A DNA stretch of 64,000 bases from Rhizobium sp. RU20A (GTDB lineage Bacteria; Pseudomonadota; Alphaproteobacteria; Rhizobiales; Rhizobiaceae). Positions 1 through 8,727 of the stretch are shown one piece after another (position 1 is the stretch's first letter; each line of letters starts with the position of its first letter). The notes under the pieces were generated by a model. That model had not been told where the DNA came from and did no database searches. It worked only from the letters and a program-made list of their open reading frames with translations. Position numbers and translations under genes: made by a program. Location of the stretch: assembly GCF_900155885.1 (NCBI RefSeq), contig NZ_FTMB01000001.1:1426001-1490000 (forward strand), written 5' to 3'.

Positions 1-399
1 GTGGAAAGTGTCTTCGTGCCCGCGCCGAAGCGGGGCGAACATTACGCCGTCTACAAAATCTCCAAGCGTCGCGACGAGGATATCTCGGCACTCTGCGGCG
101 CCTTCCGCATTGCCCTTGCCGGCGACGGCACTGTCACATCCGCCACCATCGCTTTCGGGGGCATGGCCGGCACGCCGAAGCGGGCAAAGGCGGTCGAAGC
201 CGCCCTGATCGGCAAGCGCTGGACGGAAGAGACGGTCAGTGCCGCCCGCGCCGGCTTCGAAGCCGATTACCAGCCGCTGACCGACTGGCGCGCGACAGCT
301 GCCTACCGCCTGCTGACGGCGAAAAACCTGGTGACGCGCTTCTACCTGGAAACGACGGGCGAGCGCGCCGAACTCGTCCGCTATGAGGGAGTGGCCTGA
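1..399 (+). CDS. xdhA: Xanthine dehydrogenase small subunit (XdhA), C-terminal fragment
   Basis: The reading frame is open from the first base, so only the last 132 codons are present. The translation matches the C-terminal half of the FAD-binding / CO-dehydrogenase flavoprotein region of XdhA (the KISKRRDEDIS stretch followed by a GGMAGTPKRA loop). The protein carries the two [2Fe-2S] clusters and FAD of xanthine dehydrogenase, which oxidises hypoxanthine and xanthine to urate in the cytoplasm; the iron-sulfur part lies outside the window. Its TGA overlaps the ATG of xdhB (ATGA at 399), so the two subunits are translationally coupled. Identity rests on the residual domain and on xdhB/xdhC downstream. 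Confidence 0.93.
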   Translation: MESVFVPAPKRGEHYAVYKISKRRDEDISALCGAFRIALAGDGTVTSATIAFGGMAGTPKRAKAVEAALIGKRWTEETVSAARAGFEADYQPLTDWRATAAYRLLTAKNLVTRFYLETTGERAELVRYEGVA

Positions 400-2738
400 T
401 GGACGGATCGACCTTCGAGGACCGCAAGGCCGTCAACGGCCGCATGCACACCAAGCTGCGCCACGACAGCGCCCACAAGCATGTGGCCGGCACCGCCGAC
501 TACATCGACGACATCCCGGAACCCGCAGGCACGCTGCATGGCGCGCTCGGCATGACCGACCGGGCCCATGCCGAAATCGTCGCCATGGATCTTTCCGCCG
601 TCATCGCGACGCCGGGCGTCGTTGCCGTGCTCACGGCCCGCGACATGCCGCATTCCAACGACATCTCGCCGAGCCACCTGCATGACGAACCCGTGCTGGC
701 CGATGGCCTCGTCCAGTTCCACGGCCAGCCTGCCTTTGCCGTCATCGCCGAGACGCGCGACATCGCGCGGCGCGCCGCCCGCAAGGCGAAGATCGAATAC
801 ACCGATCTGCCGCACGCCACCGACATCCTCGACGCCCGCGCCGCTGGCGGCACGCTGGTCACCAAGCCGCTGACGCTGCGCCGCGGCGAGGCCGATGCGG
901 AACTGGAAAACGCCGCGCTGCGCCTTCAGGGCAGCATGCGCATTGGTGGGCAGGAGCATTTCTACCTCGAAAGCCACATCGCCTTCGCCATTCCCGGCGA
1001 GGATGACGAGGTGACAGTCTGGTCCTCCACCCAGCACCCGAGCGAGGTGCAGCACATGGTGGCCCATGTGCTCGGCGTGCCCTCCAATGCCGTCACCGTG
1101 CAGGTGCGCCGCATGGGCGGCGGCTTCGGCGGCAAGGAAACGCAGGGCAACCAGTTTGCCGTGCTCGCCGCCGTCGCGGCCAAGAAGCTGAAGCGCCCGG
1201 TAAAATTCCGCCCCGACCGCGACGAGGACATGAGCGCCACCGGCAAGCGCCACGATTTCCTCGTCGAATACGATGTCGGCTTCGATACCGAGGGCCGCAT
1301 TCAGGCCGTTAAGGCGAACTACGCGGCCCGCTGCGGCTATTCCTCGGACCTTTCCGGCCCGGTCACCGACCGCGCTCTCTTCCACGCCGACAATGCCTAC
1401 TTCTATCCGCATGTCACGCTGACCTCGGAGCCCTTAAAGACGAACACCGTCTCCAACACCGCCTATCGCGGTTTCGGCGGCCCCCAGGGCATGGTCGGCG
1501 GCGAGCGCATCATAGAAGAGATCGCCTACAGGCTCGGCGTCGATCCGCTCGAGATCCGCAAGCGCAATTTCTACGGCGAGGTCGGATCCGGCCGGGACCT
1601 GACGCCCTACCACCAGACGGTGGAGGACAATATCGCCCCGCGCATCGTCGCGGAACTGGAAGAGACGAGCCACTACCAGGCCCGCCGCGCCGCGATCCTC
1701 GCCTTCAACAGGACAAGCCGCGTCATCCGCAAGGGCATCGCGCTGACGCCGGTGAAATTCGGCATCTCCTTCACCATGACCGCCTTCAACCAGGCGGGCG
1801 CGCTGGTGCATGTCTATCAGGATGGATCGATCCACCTGAACCATGGCGGCACGGAAATGGGCCAGGGCCTCTACACCAAGGTCGCGCAGGTGCTGGCCGA
1901 TGCCTTCCAGGTCGATATCGACCGGGTCAAGATCACCGCCACGACCACCGGCAAGGTGCCGAACACCTCCGCCACCGCCGCCTCCTCCGGCTCCGACCTC
2001 AACGGCATGGCCGCCTTCGATGCGGCCCGGCAGATCAAGGAGCGGCTCGTGGCCTTCGCCGCCGAGCGCTTTGAGGTCGCGCCGGAGCAGATCCGCTTCG
2101 TGCCCAACCACCTGAAGGTCGGCGACGAGCTGATCCCCTTCCCGGATTTGATCAAGCTTGCCTATTTCGCCCGCGTGCAGCTTTCGGCCGCCGGCTTCTA
2201 CAAGACGCCGAAGATCCACTGGGACCGCACCACGGGACGCGGCACGCCCTTCTATTACTACGCCTATGGCGCTTCCGTCTCCGAAGTCTCGATCGACACG
2301 CTGACCGGTGAATATATGGTGGACCGGGTGGACGTGCTGCATGATGTCGGCAAGTCGCTGAACCCGGCCATCGATATCGGCCAGATCGAAGGCGCCTTCG
2401 TGCAGGGCATGGGCTGGCTGACGACGGAGGAACTGTGGTGGGACGGCAAGGGCCGGCTGCGCACCCACGCGCCCTCCACCTACAAGATCCCGCTCGCCTC
2501 CGATCGCCCCAAGGTCTTCAACGTCAAGCTCGCCGACTGGTCGGAAAATGCCGAGCCGACCATCGGCCGCTCCAAGGCGGTCGGCGAGCCGCCCTTCATG
2601 CTGCCGATCTCGGTGCTGGAAGCGCTCTCCATGGCGGTGGCGAGTGTCGCCGATTACCGACAATGCCCGCGGCTCGACGCCCCAGCGACGCCCGAGCGCG
2701 TGCTGATGGCCGTCGAACGGCTGAAGGCCGGCGCATGA
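399..2738 (+). CDS. xdhB: Xanthine dehydrogenase molybdopterin-binding subunit (XdhB)
   Basis: This 779-residue protein is the large molybdenum-cofactor subunit of bacterial xanthine dehydrogenase. Visible hallmarks of the family are MGGGFGGKE near residue 240, YRGFGGPQG near 355, GGTEMGQG near 483, the serine-rich SATAASSGSD near 525 and the active-site GEPPFML near 728, whose glutamate acts on the purine. The N-terminal 'hammerhead' domain with HKHVAGTADYIDDIP is also intact. The start overlaps the xdhA stop and the stop overlaps the next ATG (2735), giving a tightly coupled xdhA-xdhB-DUF559 arrangement. Length and motifs agree with a full, active enzyme. Confidence 0.97.
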   Translation: MDGSTFEDRKAVNGRMHTKLRHDSAHKHVAGTADYIDDIPEPAGTLHGALGMTDRAHAEIVAMDLSAVIATPGVVAVLTARDMPHSNDISPSHLHDEPVLADGLVQFHGQPAFAVIAETRDIARRAARKAKIEYTDLPHATDILDARAAGGTLVTKPLTLRRGEADAELENAALRLQGSMRIGGQEHFYLESHIAFAIPGEDDEVTVWSSTQHPSEVQHMVAHVLGVPSNAVTVQVRRMGGGFGGKETQGNQFAVLAAVAAKKLKRPVKFRPDRDEDMSATGKRHDFLVEYDVGFDTEGRIQAVKANYAARCGYSSDLSGPVTDRALFHADNAYFYPHVTLTSEPLKTNTVSNTAYRGFGGPQGMVGGERIIEEIAYRLGVDPLEIRKRNFYGEVGSGRDLTPYHQTVEDNIAPRIVAELEETSHYQARRAAILAFNRTSRVIRKGIALTPVKFGISFTMTAFNQAGALVHVYQDGSIHLNHGGTEMGQGLYTKVAQVLADAFQVDIDRVKITATTTGKVPNTSATAASSGSDLNGMAAFDAARQIKERLVAFAAERFEVAPEQIRFVPNHLKVGDELIPFPDLIKLAYFARVQLSAAGFYKTPKIHWDRTTGRGTPFYYYAYGASVSEVSIDTLTGEYMVDRVDVLHDVGKSLNPAIDIGQIEGAFVQGMGWLTTEELWWDGKGRLRTHAPSTYKIPLASDRPKVFNVKLADWSENAEPTIGRSKAVGEPPFMLPISVLEALSMAVASVADYRQCPRLDAPATPERVLMAVERLKAGA

Positions 2739-3220
2739 TCGGTCGCGGCGGCCCCGGCGATCGCAGCGGCCGGCGCCCGGGCGCCGGCGGTCCATCCGGT
2801 GCTGGTTCGGGAACCGGTTCGGGCATGGGCATTGCCGGCTCCCGCGAAAGCCGCGAAACGGAGGAGAAGCTGCGCCTCTGGCATGACCTGCGCGACGGCC
2901 AGCTAGAGGGTCACCGCTTCGTGCGCCAGGCCCCTTTCGGCCCCTATGTGATCGACTATCTCTGCCGCGAGGCCAAGCTCGCGGTGCAGATCGACAGCCT
3001 GCGCCAGACCCGCGACCCGCGCGACCGCCAGCTCGACAACTGGCTCGCCATGCAGGGCTTTGGCGTGCTGCGCTTCTGGGCGCAGGACATCGGCGCCAAC
3101 CGCCGGGATATCCTCGCCATCATCCTCGACGCCCTCGAAGGCCGCCTCGACCCCGTCGCCCATCCGGGCCTGCGCTACCAGCCGCCCCGCCCGCCCGTGG
3201 GTGACGGCGAAGGCTGCTGA
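2735..3220 (+). CDS. DUF559 (Vsr/restriction-endonuclease-like fold) protein inside the xdh operon
   Basis: A 161-residue protein begins in an ATGA overlap with xdhB. The first ~45 residues are Gly/Arg-rich and low-complexity. Residues ~48-145 form a DUF559 domain: LWHDLRDGQLEGHRFVRQ, then GPYVIDYLCREAKLAVQIDS, then a D..RD..LD helix and GFGVLRFWAQDI. DUF559 belongs to the very-short-patch-repair-like nuclease fold. In typical members the strand reads V-E-x-D-G; here it reads A-V-Q-I-D-S, so the glutamate is glutamine while the aspartate remains. The function is unknown; its position between xdhB and xdhC suggests co-expression with purine oxidation. ATG at 2825 is an alternative start that would omit the low-complexity head. 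Confidence 0.85.
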   Translation: MIGRGGPGDRSGRRPGAGGPSGAGSGTGSGMGIAGSRESRETEEKLRLWHDLRDGQLEGHRFVRQAPFGPYVIDYLCREAKLAVQIDSLRQTRDPRDRQLDNWLAMQGFGVLRFWAQDIGANRRDILAIILDALEGRLDPVAHPGLRYQPPRPPVGDGEGC

Positions 3221-3290
3221 GGTGCCGGTGTGACGGACATGGGGCGAATGATGATCGCGGGACCGAACGTCTGTCATGGAAAGGAGCCGC

Positions 3291-3480
3291 CCCCTCATCC
3301 GACCCTTCGGGCCACCTTCTCTCCGCCGGGGAGAAGGGCATGCGGCACCGTTACCGCTCCTCTCTCTGGCCGTGATCTTCTTTGGCCGCCCTTCCTCCAA
3401 GTCCTCGAACCAGGGGCAAGCGCTATCGCCCAGCGCCCTTCTCCCCACCGGGGAGAAGGTGCCGGCAGGCGGATGAGGGG
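3291..3480. repeat. RIME-like palindromic intergenic repeat
   Basis: The gap between the DUF559 gene and xdhC is bounded by inverted arms: CCCCTCATCCGACCC at the left and, read on the opposite strand at the right end, CCCCTCATCCGCCTGCCGGC. Each arm is followed by its own small hairpin built from CTTCTC...GAGAAGG (3315-3338 and 3438-3459). This two-palindrome layout is typical of rhizobial intergenic mosaic elements. The element lies inside the operon, so it may shape the mRNA between xdhB/DUF559 and xdhC. Confidence 0.75.
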
Positions 3481-3506
3481 GGCGAAGCCAAACAGCCCAT
3501 GTCGTC

Positions 3507-4337
3507 ATGCCTGACCCCGTGACCCCGCTCGCCACCTTCCTCGCCACCCACACCGCCCTCGTGCACGTGACCATCGCCGTCGCGAAAGGCTCCACGCCGC
3601 GCGAGGCCGGCGCCTTCATGCTCGTCTCCAAGACCGCCACTTTCGGCACGATCGGCGGCGGGCAGCTCGAATTCATGGCCATCGACCACGCCCGCCGGAT
3701 GCTCTCCGGCGAGATCCTTGCCGATCGGCTTGACATTCCCCTTGGCCCCGAGATCGGCCAATGCTGCGGGGGGCGGACCGAGCTCGCCTTCACCGACTGC
3801 GACAGCGCCCTGCGCGAAACGCTCGTGATGCAAGAAAGCGAGGAGCGCGCCGTCTGCCCGCAAGCGTGGCTCTTCGGCGCAGGCCATGTCGGCAAGGCGC
3901 TCGCCGCAGCCCTTGCGCCCCTGCCCCTCTCCGTCATGGTCGTCGAAACCCGGCCGGAGGAACTGAAAGACCTTCCGCCGGGGACAACCGCCATCGCCAC
4001 CCCGCTGCCGGAAGCTGAGATCGACCGCGCCGCACCGGGCGCGGCCATCGTCATCCTCACCCACGATCACGCGCTTGATTTCATGATCGCCACCCGCGCG
4101 CTGTCCCGCACCGACCTCGCCTATGTCGGCATGATCGGCTCCAAGTCGAAACGCGCCACCTTCGCCCACGCCTTCACCGCCGAGGGCGGCGATCCAGCGG
4201 CCTTTCAGCGCCTGACGCTGCCGATCGGCGGCACCGTCGTGCGCGACAAGCGCCCTGCCGTCATTGCCGCGCTCACGGCAGCGGAAATCCTGACGGCGTT
4301 TGCCGCTTACCCGCGCGGCACATTGTCCGGCCGATAG
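3507..4337 (+). CDS. xdhC: Xanthine dehydrogenase accessory protein XdhC
   Basis: This 276-residue protein is the chaperone that binds the molybdenum cofactor, promotes its sulfuration and inserts it into XdhB. The N-terminal XdhC/CoxI domain shows GSTPREAGAFMLV and GTIGGGQLEF with the conserved QCCGG motif near residue 90. The C-terminal half is a Rossmann-like domain with LFGAGHVGKA near 125 and YVGMIGSKSKR near 213. It is about 290 bp from the DUF559 gene, separated by the palindromic repeat. Length is usual for the family. Confidence 0.95.
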   Translation: MPDPVTPLATFLATHTALVHVTIAVAKGSTPREAGAFMLVSKTATFGTIGGGQLEFMAIDHARRMLSGEILADRLDIPLGPEIGQCCGGRTELAFTDCDSALRETLVMQESEERAVCPQAWLFGAGHVGKALAAALAPLPLSVMVVETRPEELKDLPPGTTAIATPLPEAEIDRAAPGAAIVILTHDHALDFMIATRALSRTDLAYVGMIGSKSKRATFAHAFTAEGGDPAAFQRLTLPIGGTVVRDKRPAVIAALTAAEILTAFAAYPRGTLSGR

Positions 4338-4444
4338 TCTTCCTCTGCCCCGCCCGCATCACCCGTGGATGCCGCCCGTGGCCCCTTCCCTCAGCCGCGA
4401 ATTTTGCGCAATGTGCAGTGCGGAATAACAAGAAGGGGACCCGC

Positions 4445-5689
4445 ATGTATGAATTCGCCATCGCCTGGGAATGGCTGCACTTTGCCGTCCGCTGGCTGCA
4501 TGTGGTGACGGCCGTCGCGTGGATCGGCTCGTCCTTCTACTTCATCGCGCTGGATCTCGGACTGGTCAAACGCCCGCATCTTCCCGCCGGCGTCTATGGC
4601 GAGGAATGGCAGGTCCATGGCGGCGGCTTCTACCACATCCAGAAATACCTCGTGGCGCCGGCGGCCATGCCCGAGCACCTGACCTGGTTCAAGTGGGAAA
4701 GCTACATGACCTGGCTTTCCGGCTTCCTGCTGCTCTGTCTCGTTTATTACGGCGGCGCCGATCTCTTTCTCATCGACCGCCACGTGCTCGACGTCTCCGC
4801 CCCGGTCGCGATCCTCATCTCGCTCGCCTCGCTCTCGGTCGGCTGGATCTGCTACGACCTGCTCTGCAAGTCGCCGATCGGCAGGAATACCTGGGGGCTG
4901 ATGGCGCTGCTCTATGTCGTGCTGGTCGCCATGGCCTGGGGCTATACGCAGCTCTTCACCGGCCGCGCCGCCTTCCTGCATCTGGGGGCGTTTACGGCGA
5001 CCATCATGTCGGCCAACGTCTTCTTCATCATCATCCCCAACCAGAAGATCGTGGTGGCGGACCTGAAAGCCGGCAAGACGCCGGATCCGAAGCTCGGCGC
5101 GCAGGCCAAGCAGCGCTCGCTGCACAACAACTATCTGACGCTGCCGGTCATCTTCTTCATGCTGTCGAACCACTATCCGCTGGCCTTCGGCACCGCCTTC
5201 AACTGGGTAATCGCGGCGCTGGTCTTCCTGATGGGCGTCACCATCCGCCACTGGTTCAACACCACCCACGCCCGCAAGGGAAAGCCGACCTGGACCTGGA
5301 TCGTCACGCTGATCCTCTTCATCCTCATCATGTGGCTGTCCACCGTGCCGAAGGTGCTGACCGGCGAGGACGAGACGGCGGCAGTGCCCGCGCCGATCTT
5401 CCAGCGCTTTGCCGACAATGCGCATTTCCCGGCAGTCAGGGACGCCGTCTCCACCCGGTGCTCCATGTGCCATGCGGCCGAGCCCGTCTATGAGGGCGTG
5501 GTGCGCCCGCCCAAGGCGGTAAAGCTGGAGACGGATGCCGAGATCGCCTCGCATGCGCGGGAGATCTACCTGCAGGCCGGCCGCAGCCACGCCATGCCGC
5601 CCGGCAATGTCTCGGACATGACGCCCGAGGAACGCCGGCTCGTGACCGCCTGGTATGAAAGCGCCGTCTCCGGCGAGGCCACCCGATGA
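4445..5689 (+). CDS. puuD: Membrane-bound urate oxidase with cytochrome c domain (PuuD)
   Basis: PuuD is an integral membrane protein that oxidises urate to 5-hydroxyisourate and passes electrons to a C-terminal cytochrome c instead of releasing peroxide. The 414-residue product has about eight hydrophobic segments in residues 1-300, including WLHVVTAVAWIGSSFYFI near the start. A c-type heme motif CSMCH lies near residue 340, with a likely axial methionine in HAMPPGN near 382. The start is ATG 4445 because AAGGGGA precedes it at a normal distance; a GTG at 4418 has no such site. The stop overlaps the guaD start (ATGA at 5686). Confidence 0.95.
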   Translation: MYEFAIAWEWLHFAVRWLHVVTAVAWIGSSFYFIALDLGLVKRPHLPAGVYGEEWQVHGGGFYHIQKYLVAPAAMPEHLTWFKWESYMTWLSGFLLLCLVYYGGADLFLIDRHVLDVSAPVAILISLASLSVGWICYDLLCKSPIGRNTWGLMALLYVVLVAMAWGYTQLFTGRAAFLHLGAFTATIMSANVFFIIIPNQKIVVADLKAGKTPDPKLGAQAKQRSLHNNYLTLPVIFFMLSNHYPLAFGTAFNWVIAALVFLMGVTIRHWFNTTHARKGKPTWTWIVTLILFILIMWLSTVPKVLTGEDETAAVPAPIFQRFADNAHFPAVRDAVSTRCSMCHAAEPVYEGVVRPPKAVKLETDAEIASHAREIYLQAGRSHAMPPGNVSDMTPEERRLVTAWYESAVSGEATR

Positions 5690-6993
5690 GCGCCCGCCTG
5701 CTGCGGGGCCGCACCCTGACCTTCCACCGCGCGCCGCGCGCCATCGATGATACCGGCGCCTGGACCTATGAAGAGGACGGCGGCCTGCTGATGGTCGATG
5801 GCCTCATCGCCGCCGCCGGTCCCTACGCGACGGTCAAGGCGGCAGCGCCCGGCGATATCGAGGAGGTGGACCACCGCCCGCATCTTCTCCTGCCCGGCCT
5901 CATCGACACGCACCTGCATTTCCCGCAGATGCAGGTCATCGGCTCCTATGCCGCCAATCTTCTCGAATGGCTGAACACCTACACCTTCCCGGAGGAATGC
6001 CGTTTCGTGGAAAGCGCCCATGCGGCGCGCATCGCCACGCATTTCTTCGATGAGATGATCCGCCACGGCACGACGACGGCAGTGGCATACTGCTCCGTCC
6101 ACAAGGCCTCCGCCGACGCCTTCTTTTCGGAAGCCATGCGCCGCAACATGCGCATGGTGGCCGGCAAGGTGATGATGGACCGCAACGCCCCGCAAGGCCT
6201 CCTCGATACGCCGCAGATGGGCTATGATGAGACCCGCGCCGTGATCGAGGAATGGCACGGCAAGGGCCGCAACCATGTGGCCATCACGCCGCGCTTCGCC
6301 ATCACCTCCACGCCCGAGCAGATGTCGGCGGCGCAGGCACTGGCCGCCGAATTCCCGGACCTGCACATCCAGACGCACCTGTCGGAAAACCGCGACGAGA
6401 TCGACTTCACCTGCTCGCTCTACCCGGATGCCGCCGACTACACCGACATCTACGCCCGCTATGGCCTGATGGGGCGCAAGACGCTGTTCGGCCACGCCAT
6501 CCATCTCTCCGAGCGCGAGCGCGATGCCATGAGCGAGACGGGCTCGGTCGCCGTCCACTGCCCGACCTCCAACCTCTTCCTCGGCTCCGGCCTCTTTCCG
6601 CTGAAGGAACTGGCGCGGCGTGACAAGCCGGTGCGCATCGGCGTCGCCACCGATATCGGCGGCGGTTCCAGCTATTCCATGCTGCGCTCCATGGACGAGG
6701 CCTACAAAATCCAGCAATTGCTGGGCGAGCGGCTGAACCCGATGGAGAGCTTCTACCTGATGACATGCGGCAATGCCGAGGCCCTGTCGCTGGCTGACCG
6801 CATCGGCACGCTGGAGCCCGGCAGCGACGCCGACATTGTCGTCCTGTCGATGCGATCCACACCGGCCATGGCGCTGAAGGCCGAGGTGGTGACGACGCTC
6901 GCCGAGGAACTCTTCCTGATGCAGACCATGGGCGACGACCGCACCATCGTCGAAACCTACGTCGCCGGCGAACCGCTGAAGGCGGGGCTCTGA
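5686..6993 (+). CDS. guaD: Guanine deaminase
   Basis: This 435-residue amidohydrolase converts guanine to xanthine and ammonia, feeding xanthine dehydrogenase. Metal and catalytic motifs are in order: LIDTHLHFPQ near residue 72, a histidine in QTHLSENRDE near 230, GHAIHLS near 267, and the aspartate in ATDIGGGSSYSML near 322. Start and puuD stop share ATGA, so the protein is coupled to PuuD. The arrangement xdhABC-puuD-guaD places purine base entry and urate oxidation in one transcription direction. Confidence 0.94.
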   Translation: MSARLLRGRTLTFHRAPRAIDDTGAWTYEEDGGLLMVDGLIAAAGPYATVKAAAPGDIEEVDHRPHLLLPGLIDTHLHFPQMQVIGSYAANLLEWLNTYTFPEECRFVESAHAARIATHFFDEMIRHGTTTAVAYCSVHKASADAFFSEAMRRNMRMVAGKVMMDRNAPQGLLDTPQMGYDETRAVIEEWHGKGRNHVAITPRFAITSTPEQMSAAQALAAEFPDLHIQTHLSENRDEIDFTCSLYPDAADYTDIYARYGLMGRKTLFGHAIHLSERERDAMSETGSVAVHCPTSNLFLGSGLFPLKELARRDKPVRIGVATDIGGGSSYSMLRSMDEAYKIQQLLGERLNPMESFYLMTCGNAEALSLADRIGTLEPGSDADIVVLSMRSTPAMALKAEVVTTLAEELFLMQTMGDDRTIVETYVAGEPLKAGL

Positions 6994-7003
6994 GATCGGC
7001 CCG

Positions 7004-7028
7004 ACTGGTCAATCCTCTTGACCAGTCG
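7004..7028. promoter_or_regulatory. Perfect 10-bp inverted repeat between guaD and lldD
   Basis: GACTGGTCAA and TTGACCAGTC are exact reverse complements separated by TCCTC. The core TGGTC-N9-GACCA resembles operators of FadR-type GntR regulators (LldR/GlcC class), which often control lldD. No T-run follows, so a rho-independent terminator for guaD is the weaker reading. The distance to the lldD start is 73 bp, suitable for an operator. Confidence 0.6.
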
Positions 7029-7101
7029 CCACTTTCCCCCGCTGGTTGACGGTGCGAAGTGCTAAATCGCTCGTAGCCAAACAACGCATCCGGAAACCGC
7101 C

Positions 7102-8241
7102 ATGTCCCTGCCCCTCGATATCCGCGACATGAAGGCCCTCGCCAAACGTCGCGTGCCAAAAATGTTCTTCGACTATGCCGATAGCGGCGCCTGGACGGAG
7201 AGCACCTACCGCGCCAACGAGGAGGATTTCGCAAGGCTCAAGTTGCGCCAGCGCGTTCTGGTCGACATGACCGACCGCAGCCTCGAAACCACCATGCTTG
7301 GCGAAAAGGTCTCCATGCCCGTCGCGCTGGCACCGACCGGCATGACCGGCATGCAGCACGCCGATGGCGAGATGCTGGCGGCGAAGGCAGCCGAGGAATT
7401 CGGCGTGCCCTTCACACTGTCCACCATGAGCATCTGCTCGATCGAGGACGTAGCGTCGGCGACGACGAAACCCTTCTGGTTCCAGCTCTATGTGATGCGC
7501 GATCGCAGCTTCGTCGAAAACCTGATCGCCCGCGCCAAGGCGGCCAACTGCTCGGCGCTGGTGCTGACACTCGACCTGCAGATCCTTGGCCAGCGCCACA
7601 AGGACCTGCGCAACGGCCTCTCCGCGCCGCCAAAATTCACGCCGAAGCACATCTGGCAGGTGGCGACCCGGCCGGGCTGGGCCCTGAAAATGCTGGGCAC
7701 GAAGCGTCGCACCTTCGGCAACATCATCGGCCACGCCCAGAATGTCGAGAGCATCGCCTCGATGGCGGTATGGACGCATGAGCAGTTCGATCCGCGCCTG
7801 TCCTGGGACAATGTCGAGGAGATCAGGCGCCTGTGGGGCGGGCCGCTGATCCTCAAGGGCATTCTCGATGTCGAGGACGCGAAGATGGCAGCCCGCACCG
7901 GCGCCGACGCAATCATCGTCTCCAACCATGGCGGCCGGCAGCTTGATGGCGCCCGCTCTTCCATCTCGGCCCTGCCGCGCATCGTGGACGCCGTCGGCAA
8001 GCAGATCGAGGTGCACCTGGATGGCGGCATCCGCTCCGGCCAGGATGTCTTGAAGGCGATCGCGCTCGGCGCCAGGGGCACCTATATCGGCCGCCCCTTC
8101 CTGTATGGCCTCGGCGCCATGGGAAAACCGGGCGTCACCCGCGTCCTTGAGATCATCCGCCGCGAGCTCGACCTGACCATGGCGCTGTGCGGACGCCGCG
8201 ACATCAACAGCGTCGATGCCTCGATCCTCGATACGGATTGA
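7102..8241 (+). CDS. lldD: FMN-dependent L-lactate dehydrogenase / alpha-hydroxyacid dehydrogenase (LldD type)
   Basis: The 379-residue protein belongs to the FMN alpha-hydroxyacid oxidase family and most resembles LldD, which oxidises L-lactate to pyruvate at the membrane. Diagnostic parts are FFDYADSGAWTE near residue 15, the LAPTGMTGM flavin loop, WFQLYVMRDR, LKGILDVEDA and the catalytic SNHGGRQLDGA near residue 273, followed by LDGGIRSGQD. It lies between guaD and uraH, not beside lactate permease genes. A different hydroxyacid such as glycolate, made from glyoxylate released by AllA, is therefore possible, but this is inference. It converges with uraH. Confidence 0.88.
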   Translation: MSLPLDIRDMKALAKRRVPKMFFDYADSGAWTESTYRANEEDFARLKLRQRVLVDMTDRSLETTMLGEKVSMPVALAPTGMTGMQHADGEMLAAKAAEEFGVPFTLSTMSICSIEDVASATTKPFWFQLYVMRDRSFVENLIARAKAANCSALVLTLDLQILGQRHKDLRNGLSAPPKFTPKHIWQVATRPGWALKMLGTKRRTFGNIIGHAQNVESIASMAVWTHEQFDPRLSWDNVEEIRRLWGGPLILKGILDVEDAKMAARTGADAIIVSNHGGRQLDGARSSISALPRIVDAVGKQIEVHLDGGIRSGQDVLKAIALGARGTYIGRPFLYGLGAMGKPGVTRVLEIIRRELDLTMALCGRRDINSVDASILDTD

Positions 8242-8334
8242 CGGCATGGCTGAGCGCAGCCGTGCCGAGACCGGACGGCTTCGGTCATGCCATCAAGGGG
8301 CACAGGCAGGCCTTTTTGCGCCGTCAAAGACGAA

Positions 8335-8727
8335 TCAGCTGCCCCGATAGGTGGAATAGCTGTAAGGCGAAAGAAGCAGCGGCACATGGTAGTGCGCACC
8401 GGCATCGGCAATGCCGAACCGCAGCGGAATCTCGTCGAGGAAGGCAGGTTCGGGCAGGCTGGTCCCGGCCCCGCGCAGATAGTCCCCGGCGTGGAACAGG
8501 AGCTCGTAGACCCCTGCCGTCAGTTCGTCACCGGCGAGCACCGGTCCATCGACCCGCCCATCGGCATTGGTCGTGACCGTCTTGACGAGCGTGCGGGCCG
8601 TGCCGTCGATCCGATAGAGATCGATGCAAAGCCCCTCGGCCGGCGTGCCCCGCGCCGCGTCGAGAACATGCGTGGTCAGGCGTCCCTGCCTGACGGTTGT
8701 ATCCGCGCCCATGGCTTTCCCCGTCAC
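8335..8727 (-). CDS. uraH: 5-hydroxyisourate hydrolase (transthyretin-like)
   Basis: UraH hydrolyses the unstable urate oxidation product 5-hydroxyisourate to OHCU. The 130-residue sequence has the conserved start [13 protein letters not shown], a central R residue in DLYRIDG and the invariant C-terminal tetrapeptide YRGS. The start ATG overlaps the allA stop (ATGA), so uraD-allA-uraH read as one coupled unit. The first in-frame alternative ATG is five codons in. Confidence 0.95.
   Translation of the reverse strand: MTGKAMGADTTVRQGRLTTHVLDAARGTPAEGLCIDLYRIDGTARTLVKTVTTNADGRVDGPVLAGDELTAGVYELLFHAGDYLRGAGTSLPEPAFLDEIPLRFGIADAGAHYHVPLLLSPYSYSTYRGS

Noticed and set aside
2435-2734. N-terminal extension of the DUF559 gene into xdhB
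   Set aside because: The added 100 residues are an out-of-frame reading of xdhB; ATG 2735 with ATGA coupling is the normal start.
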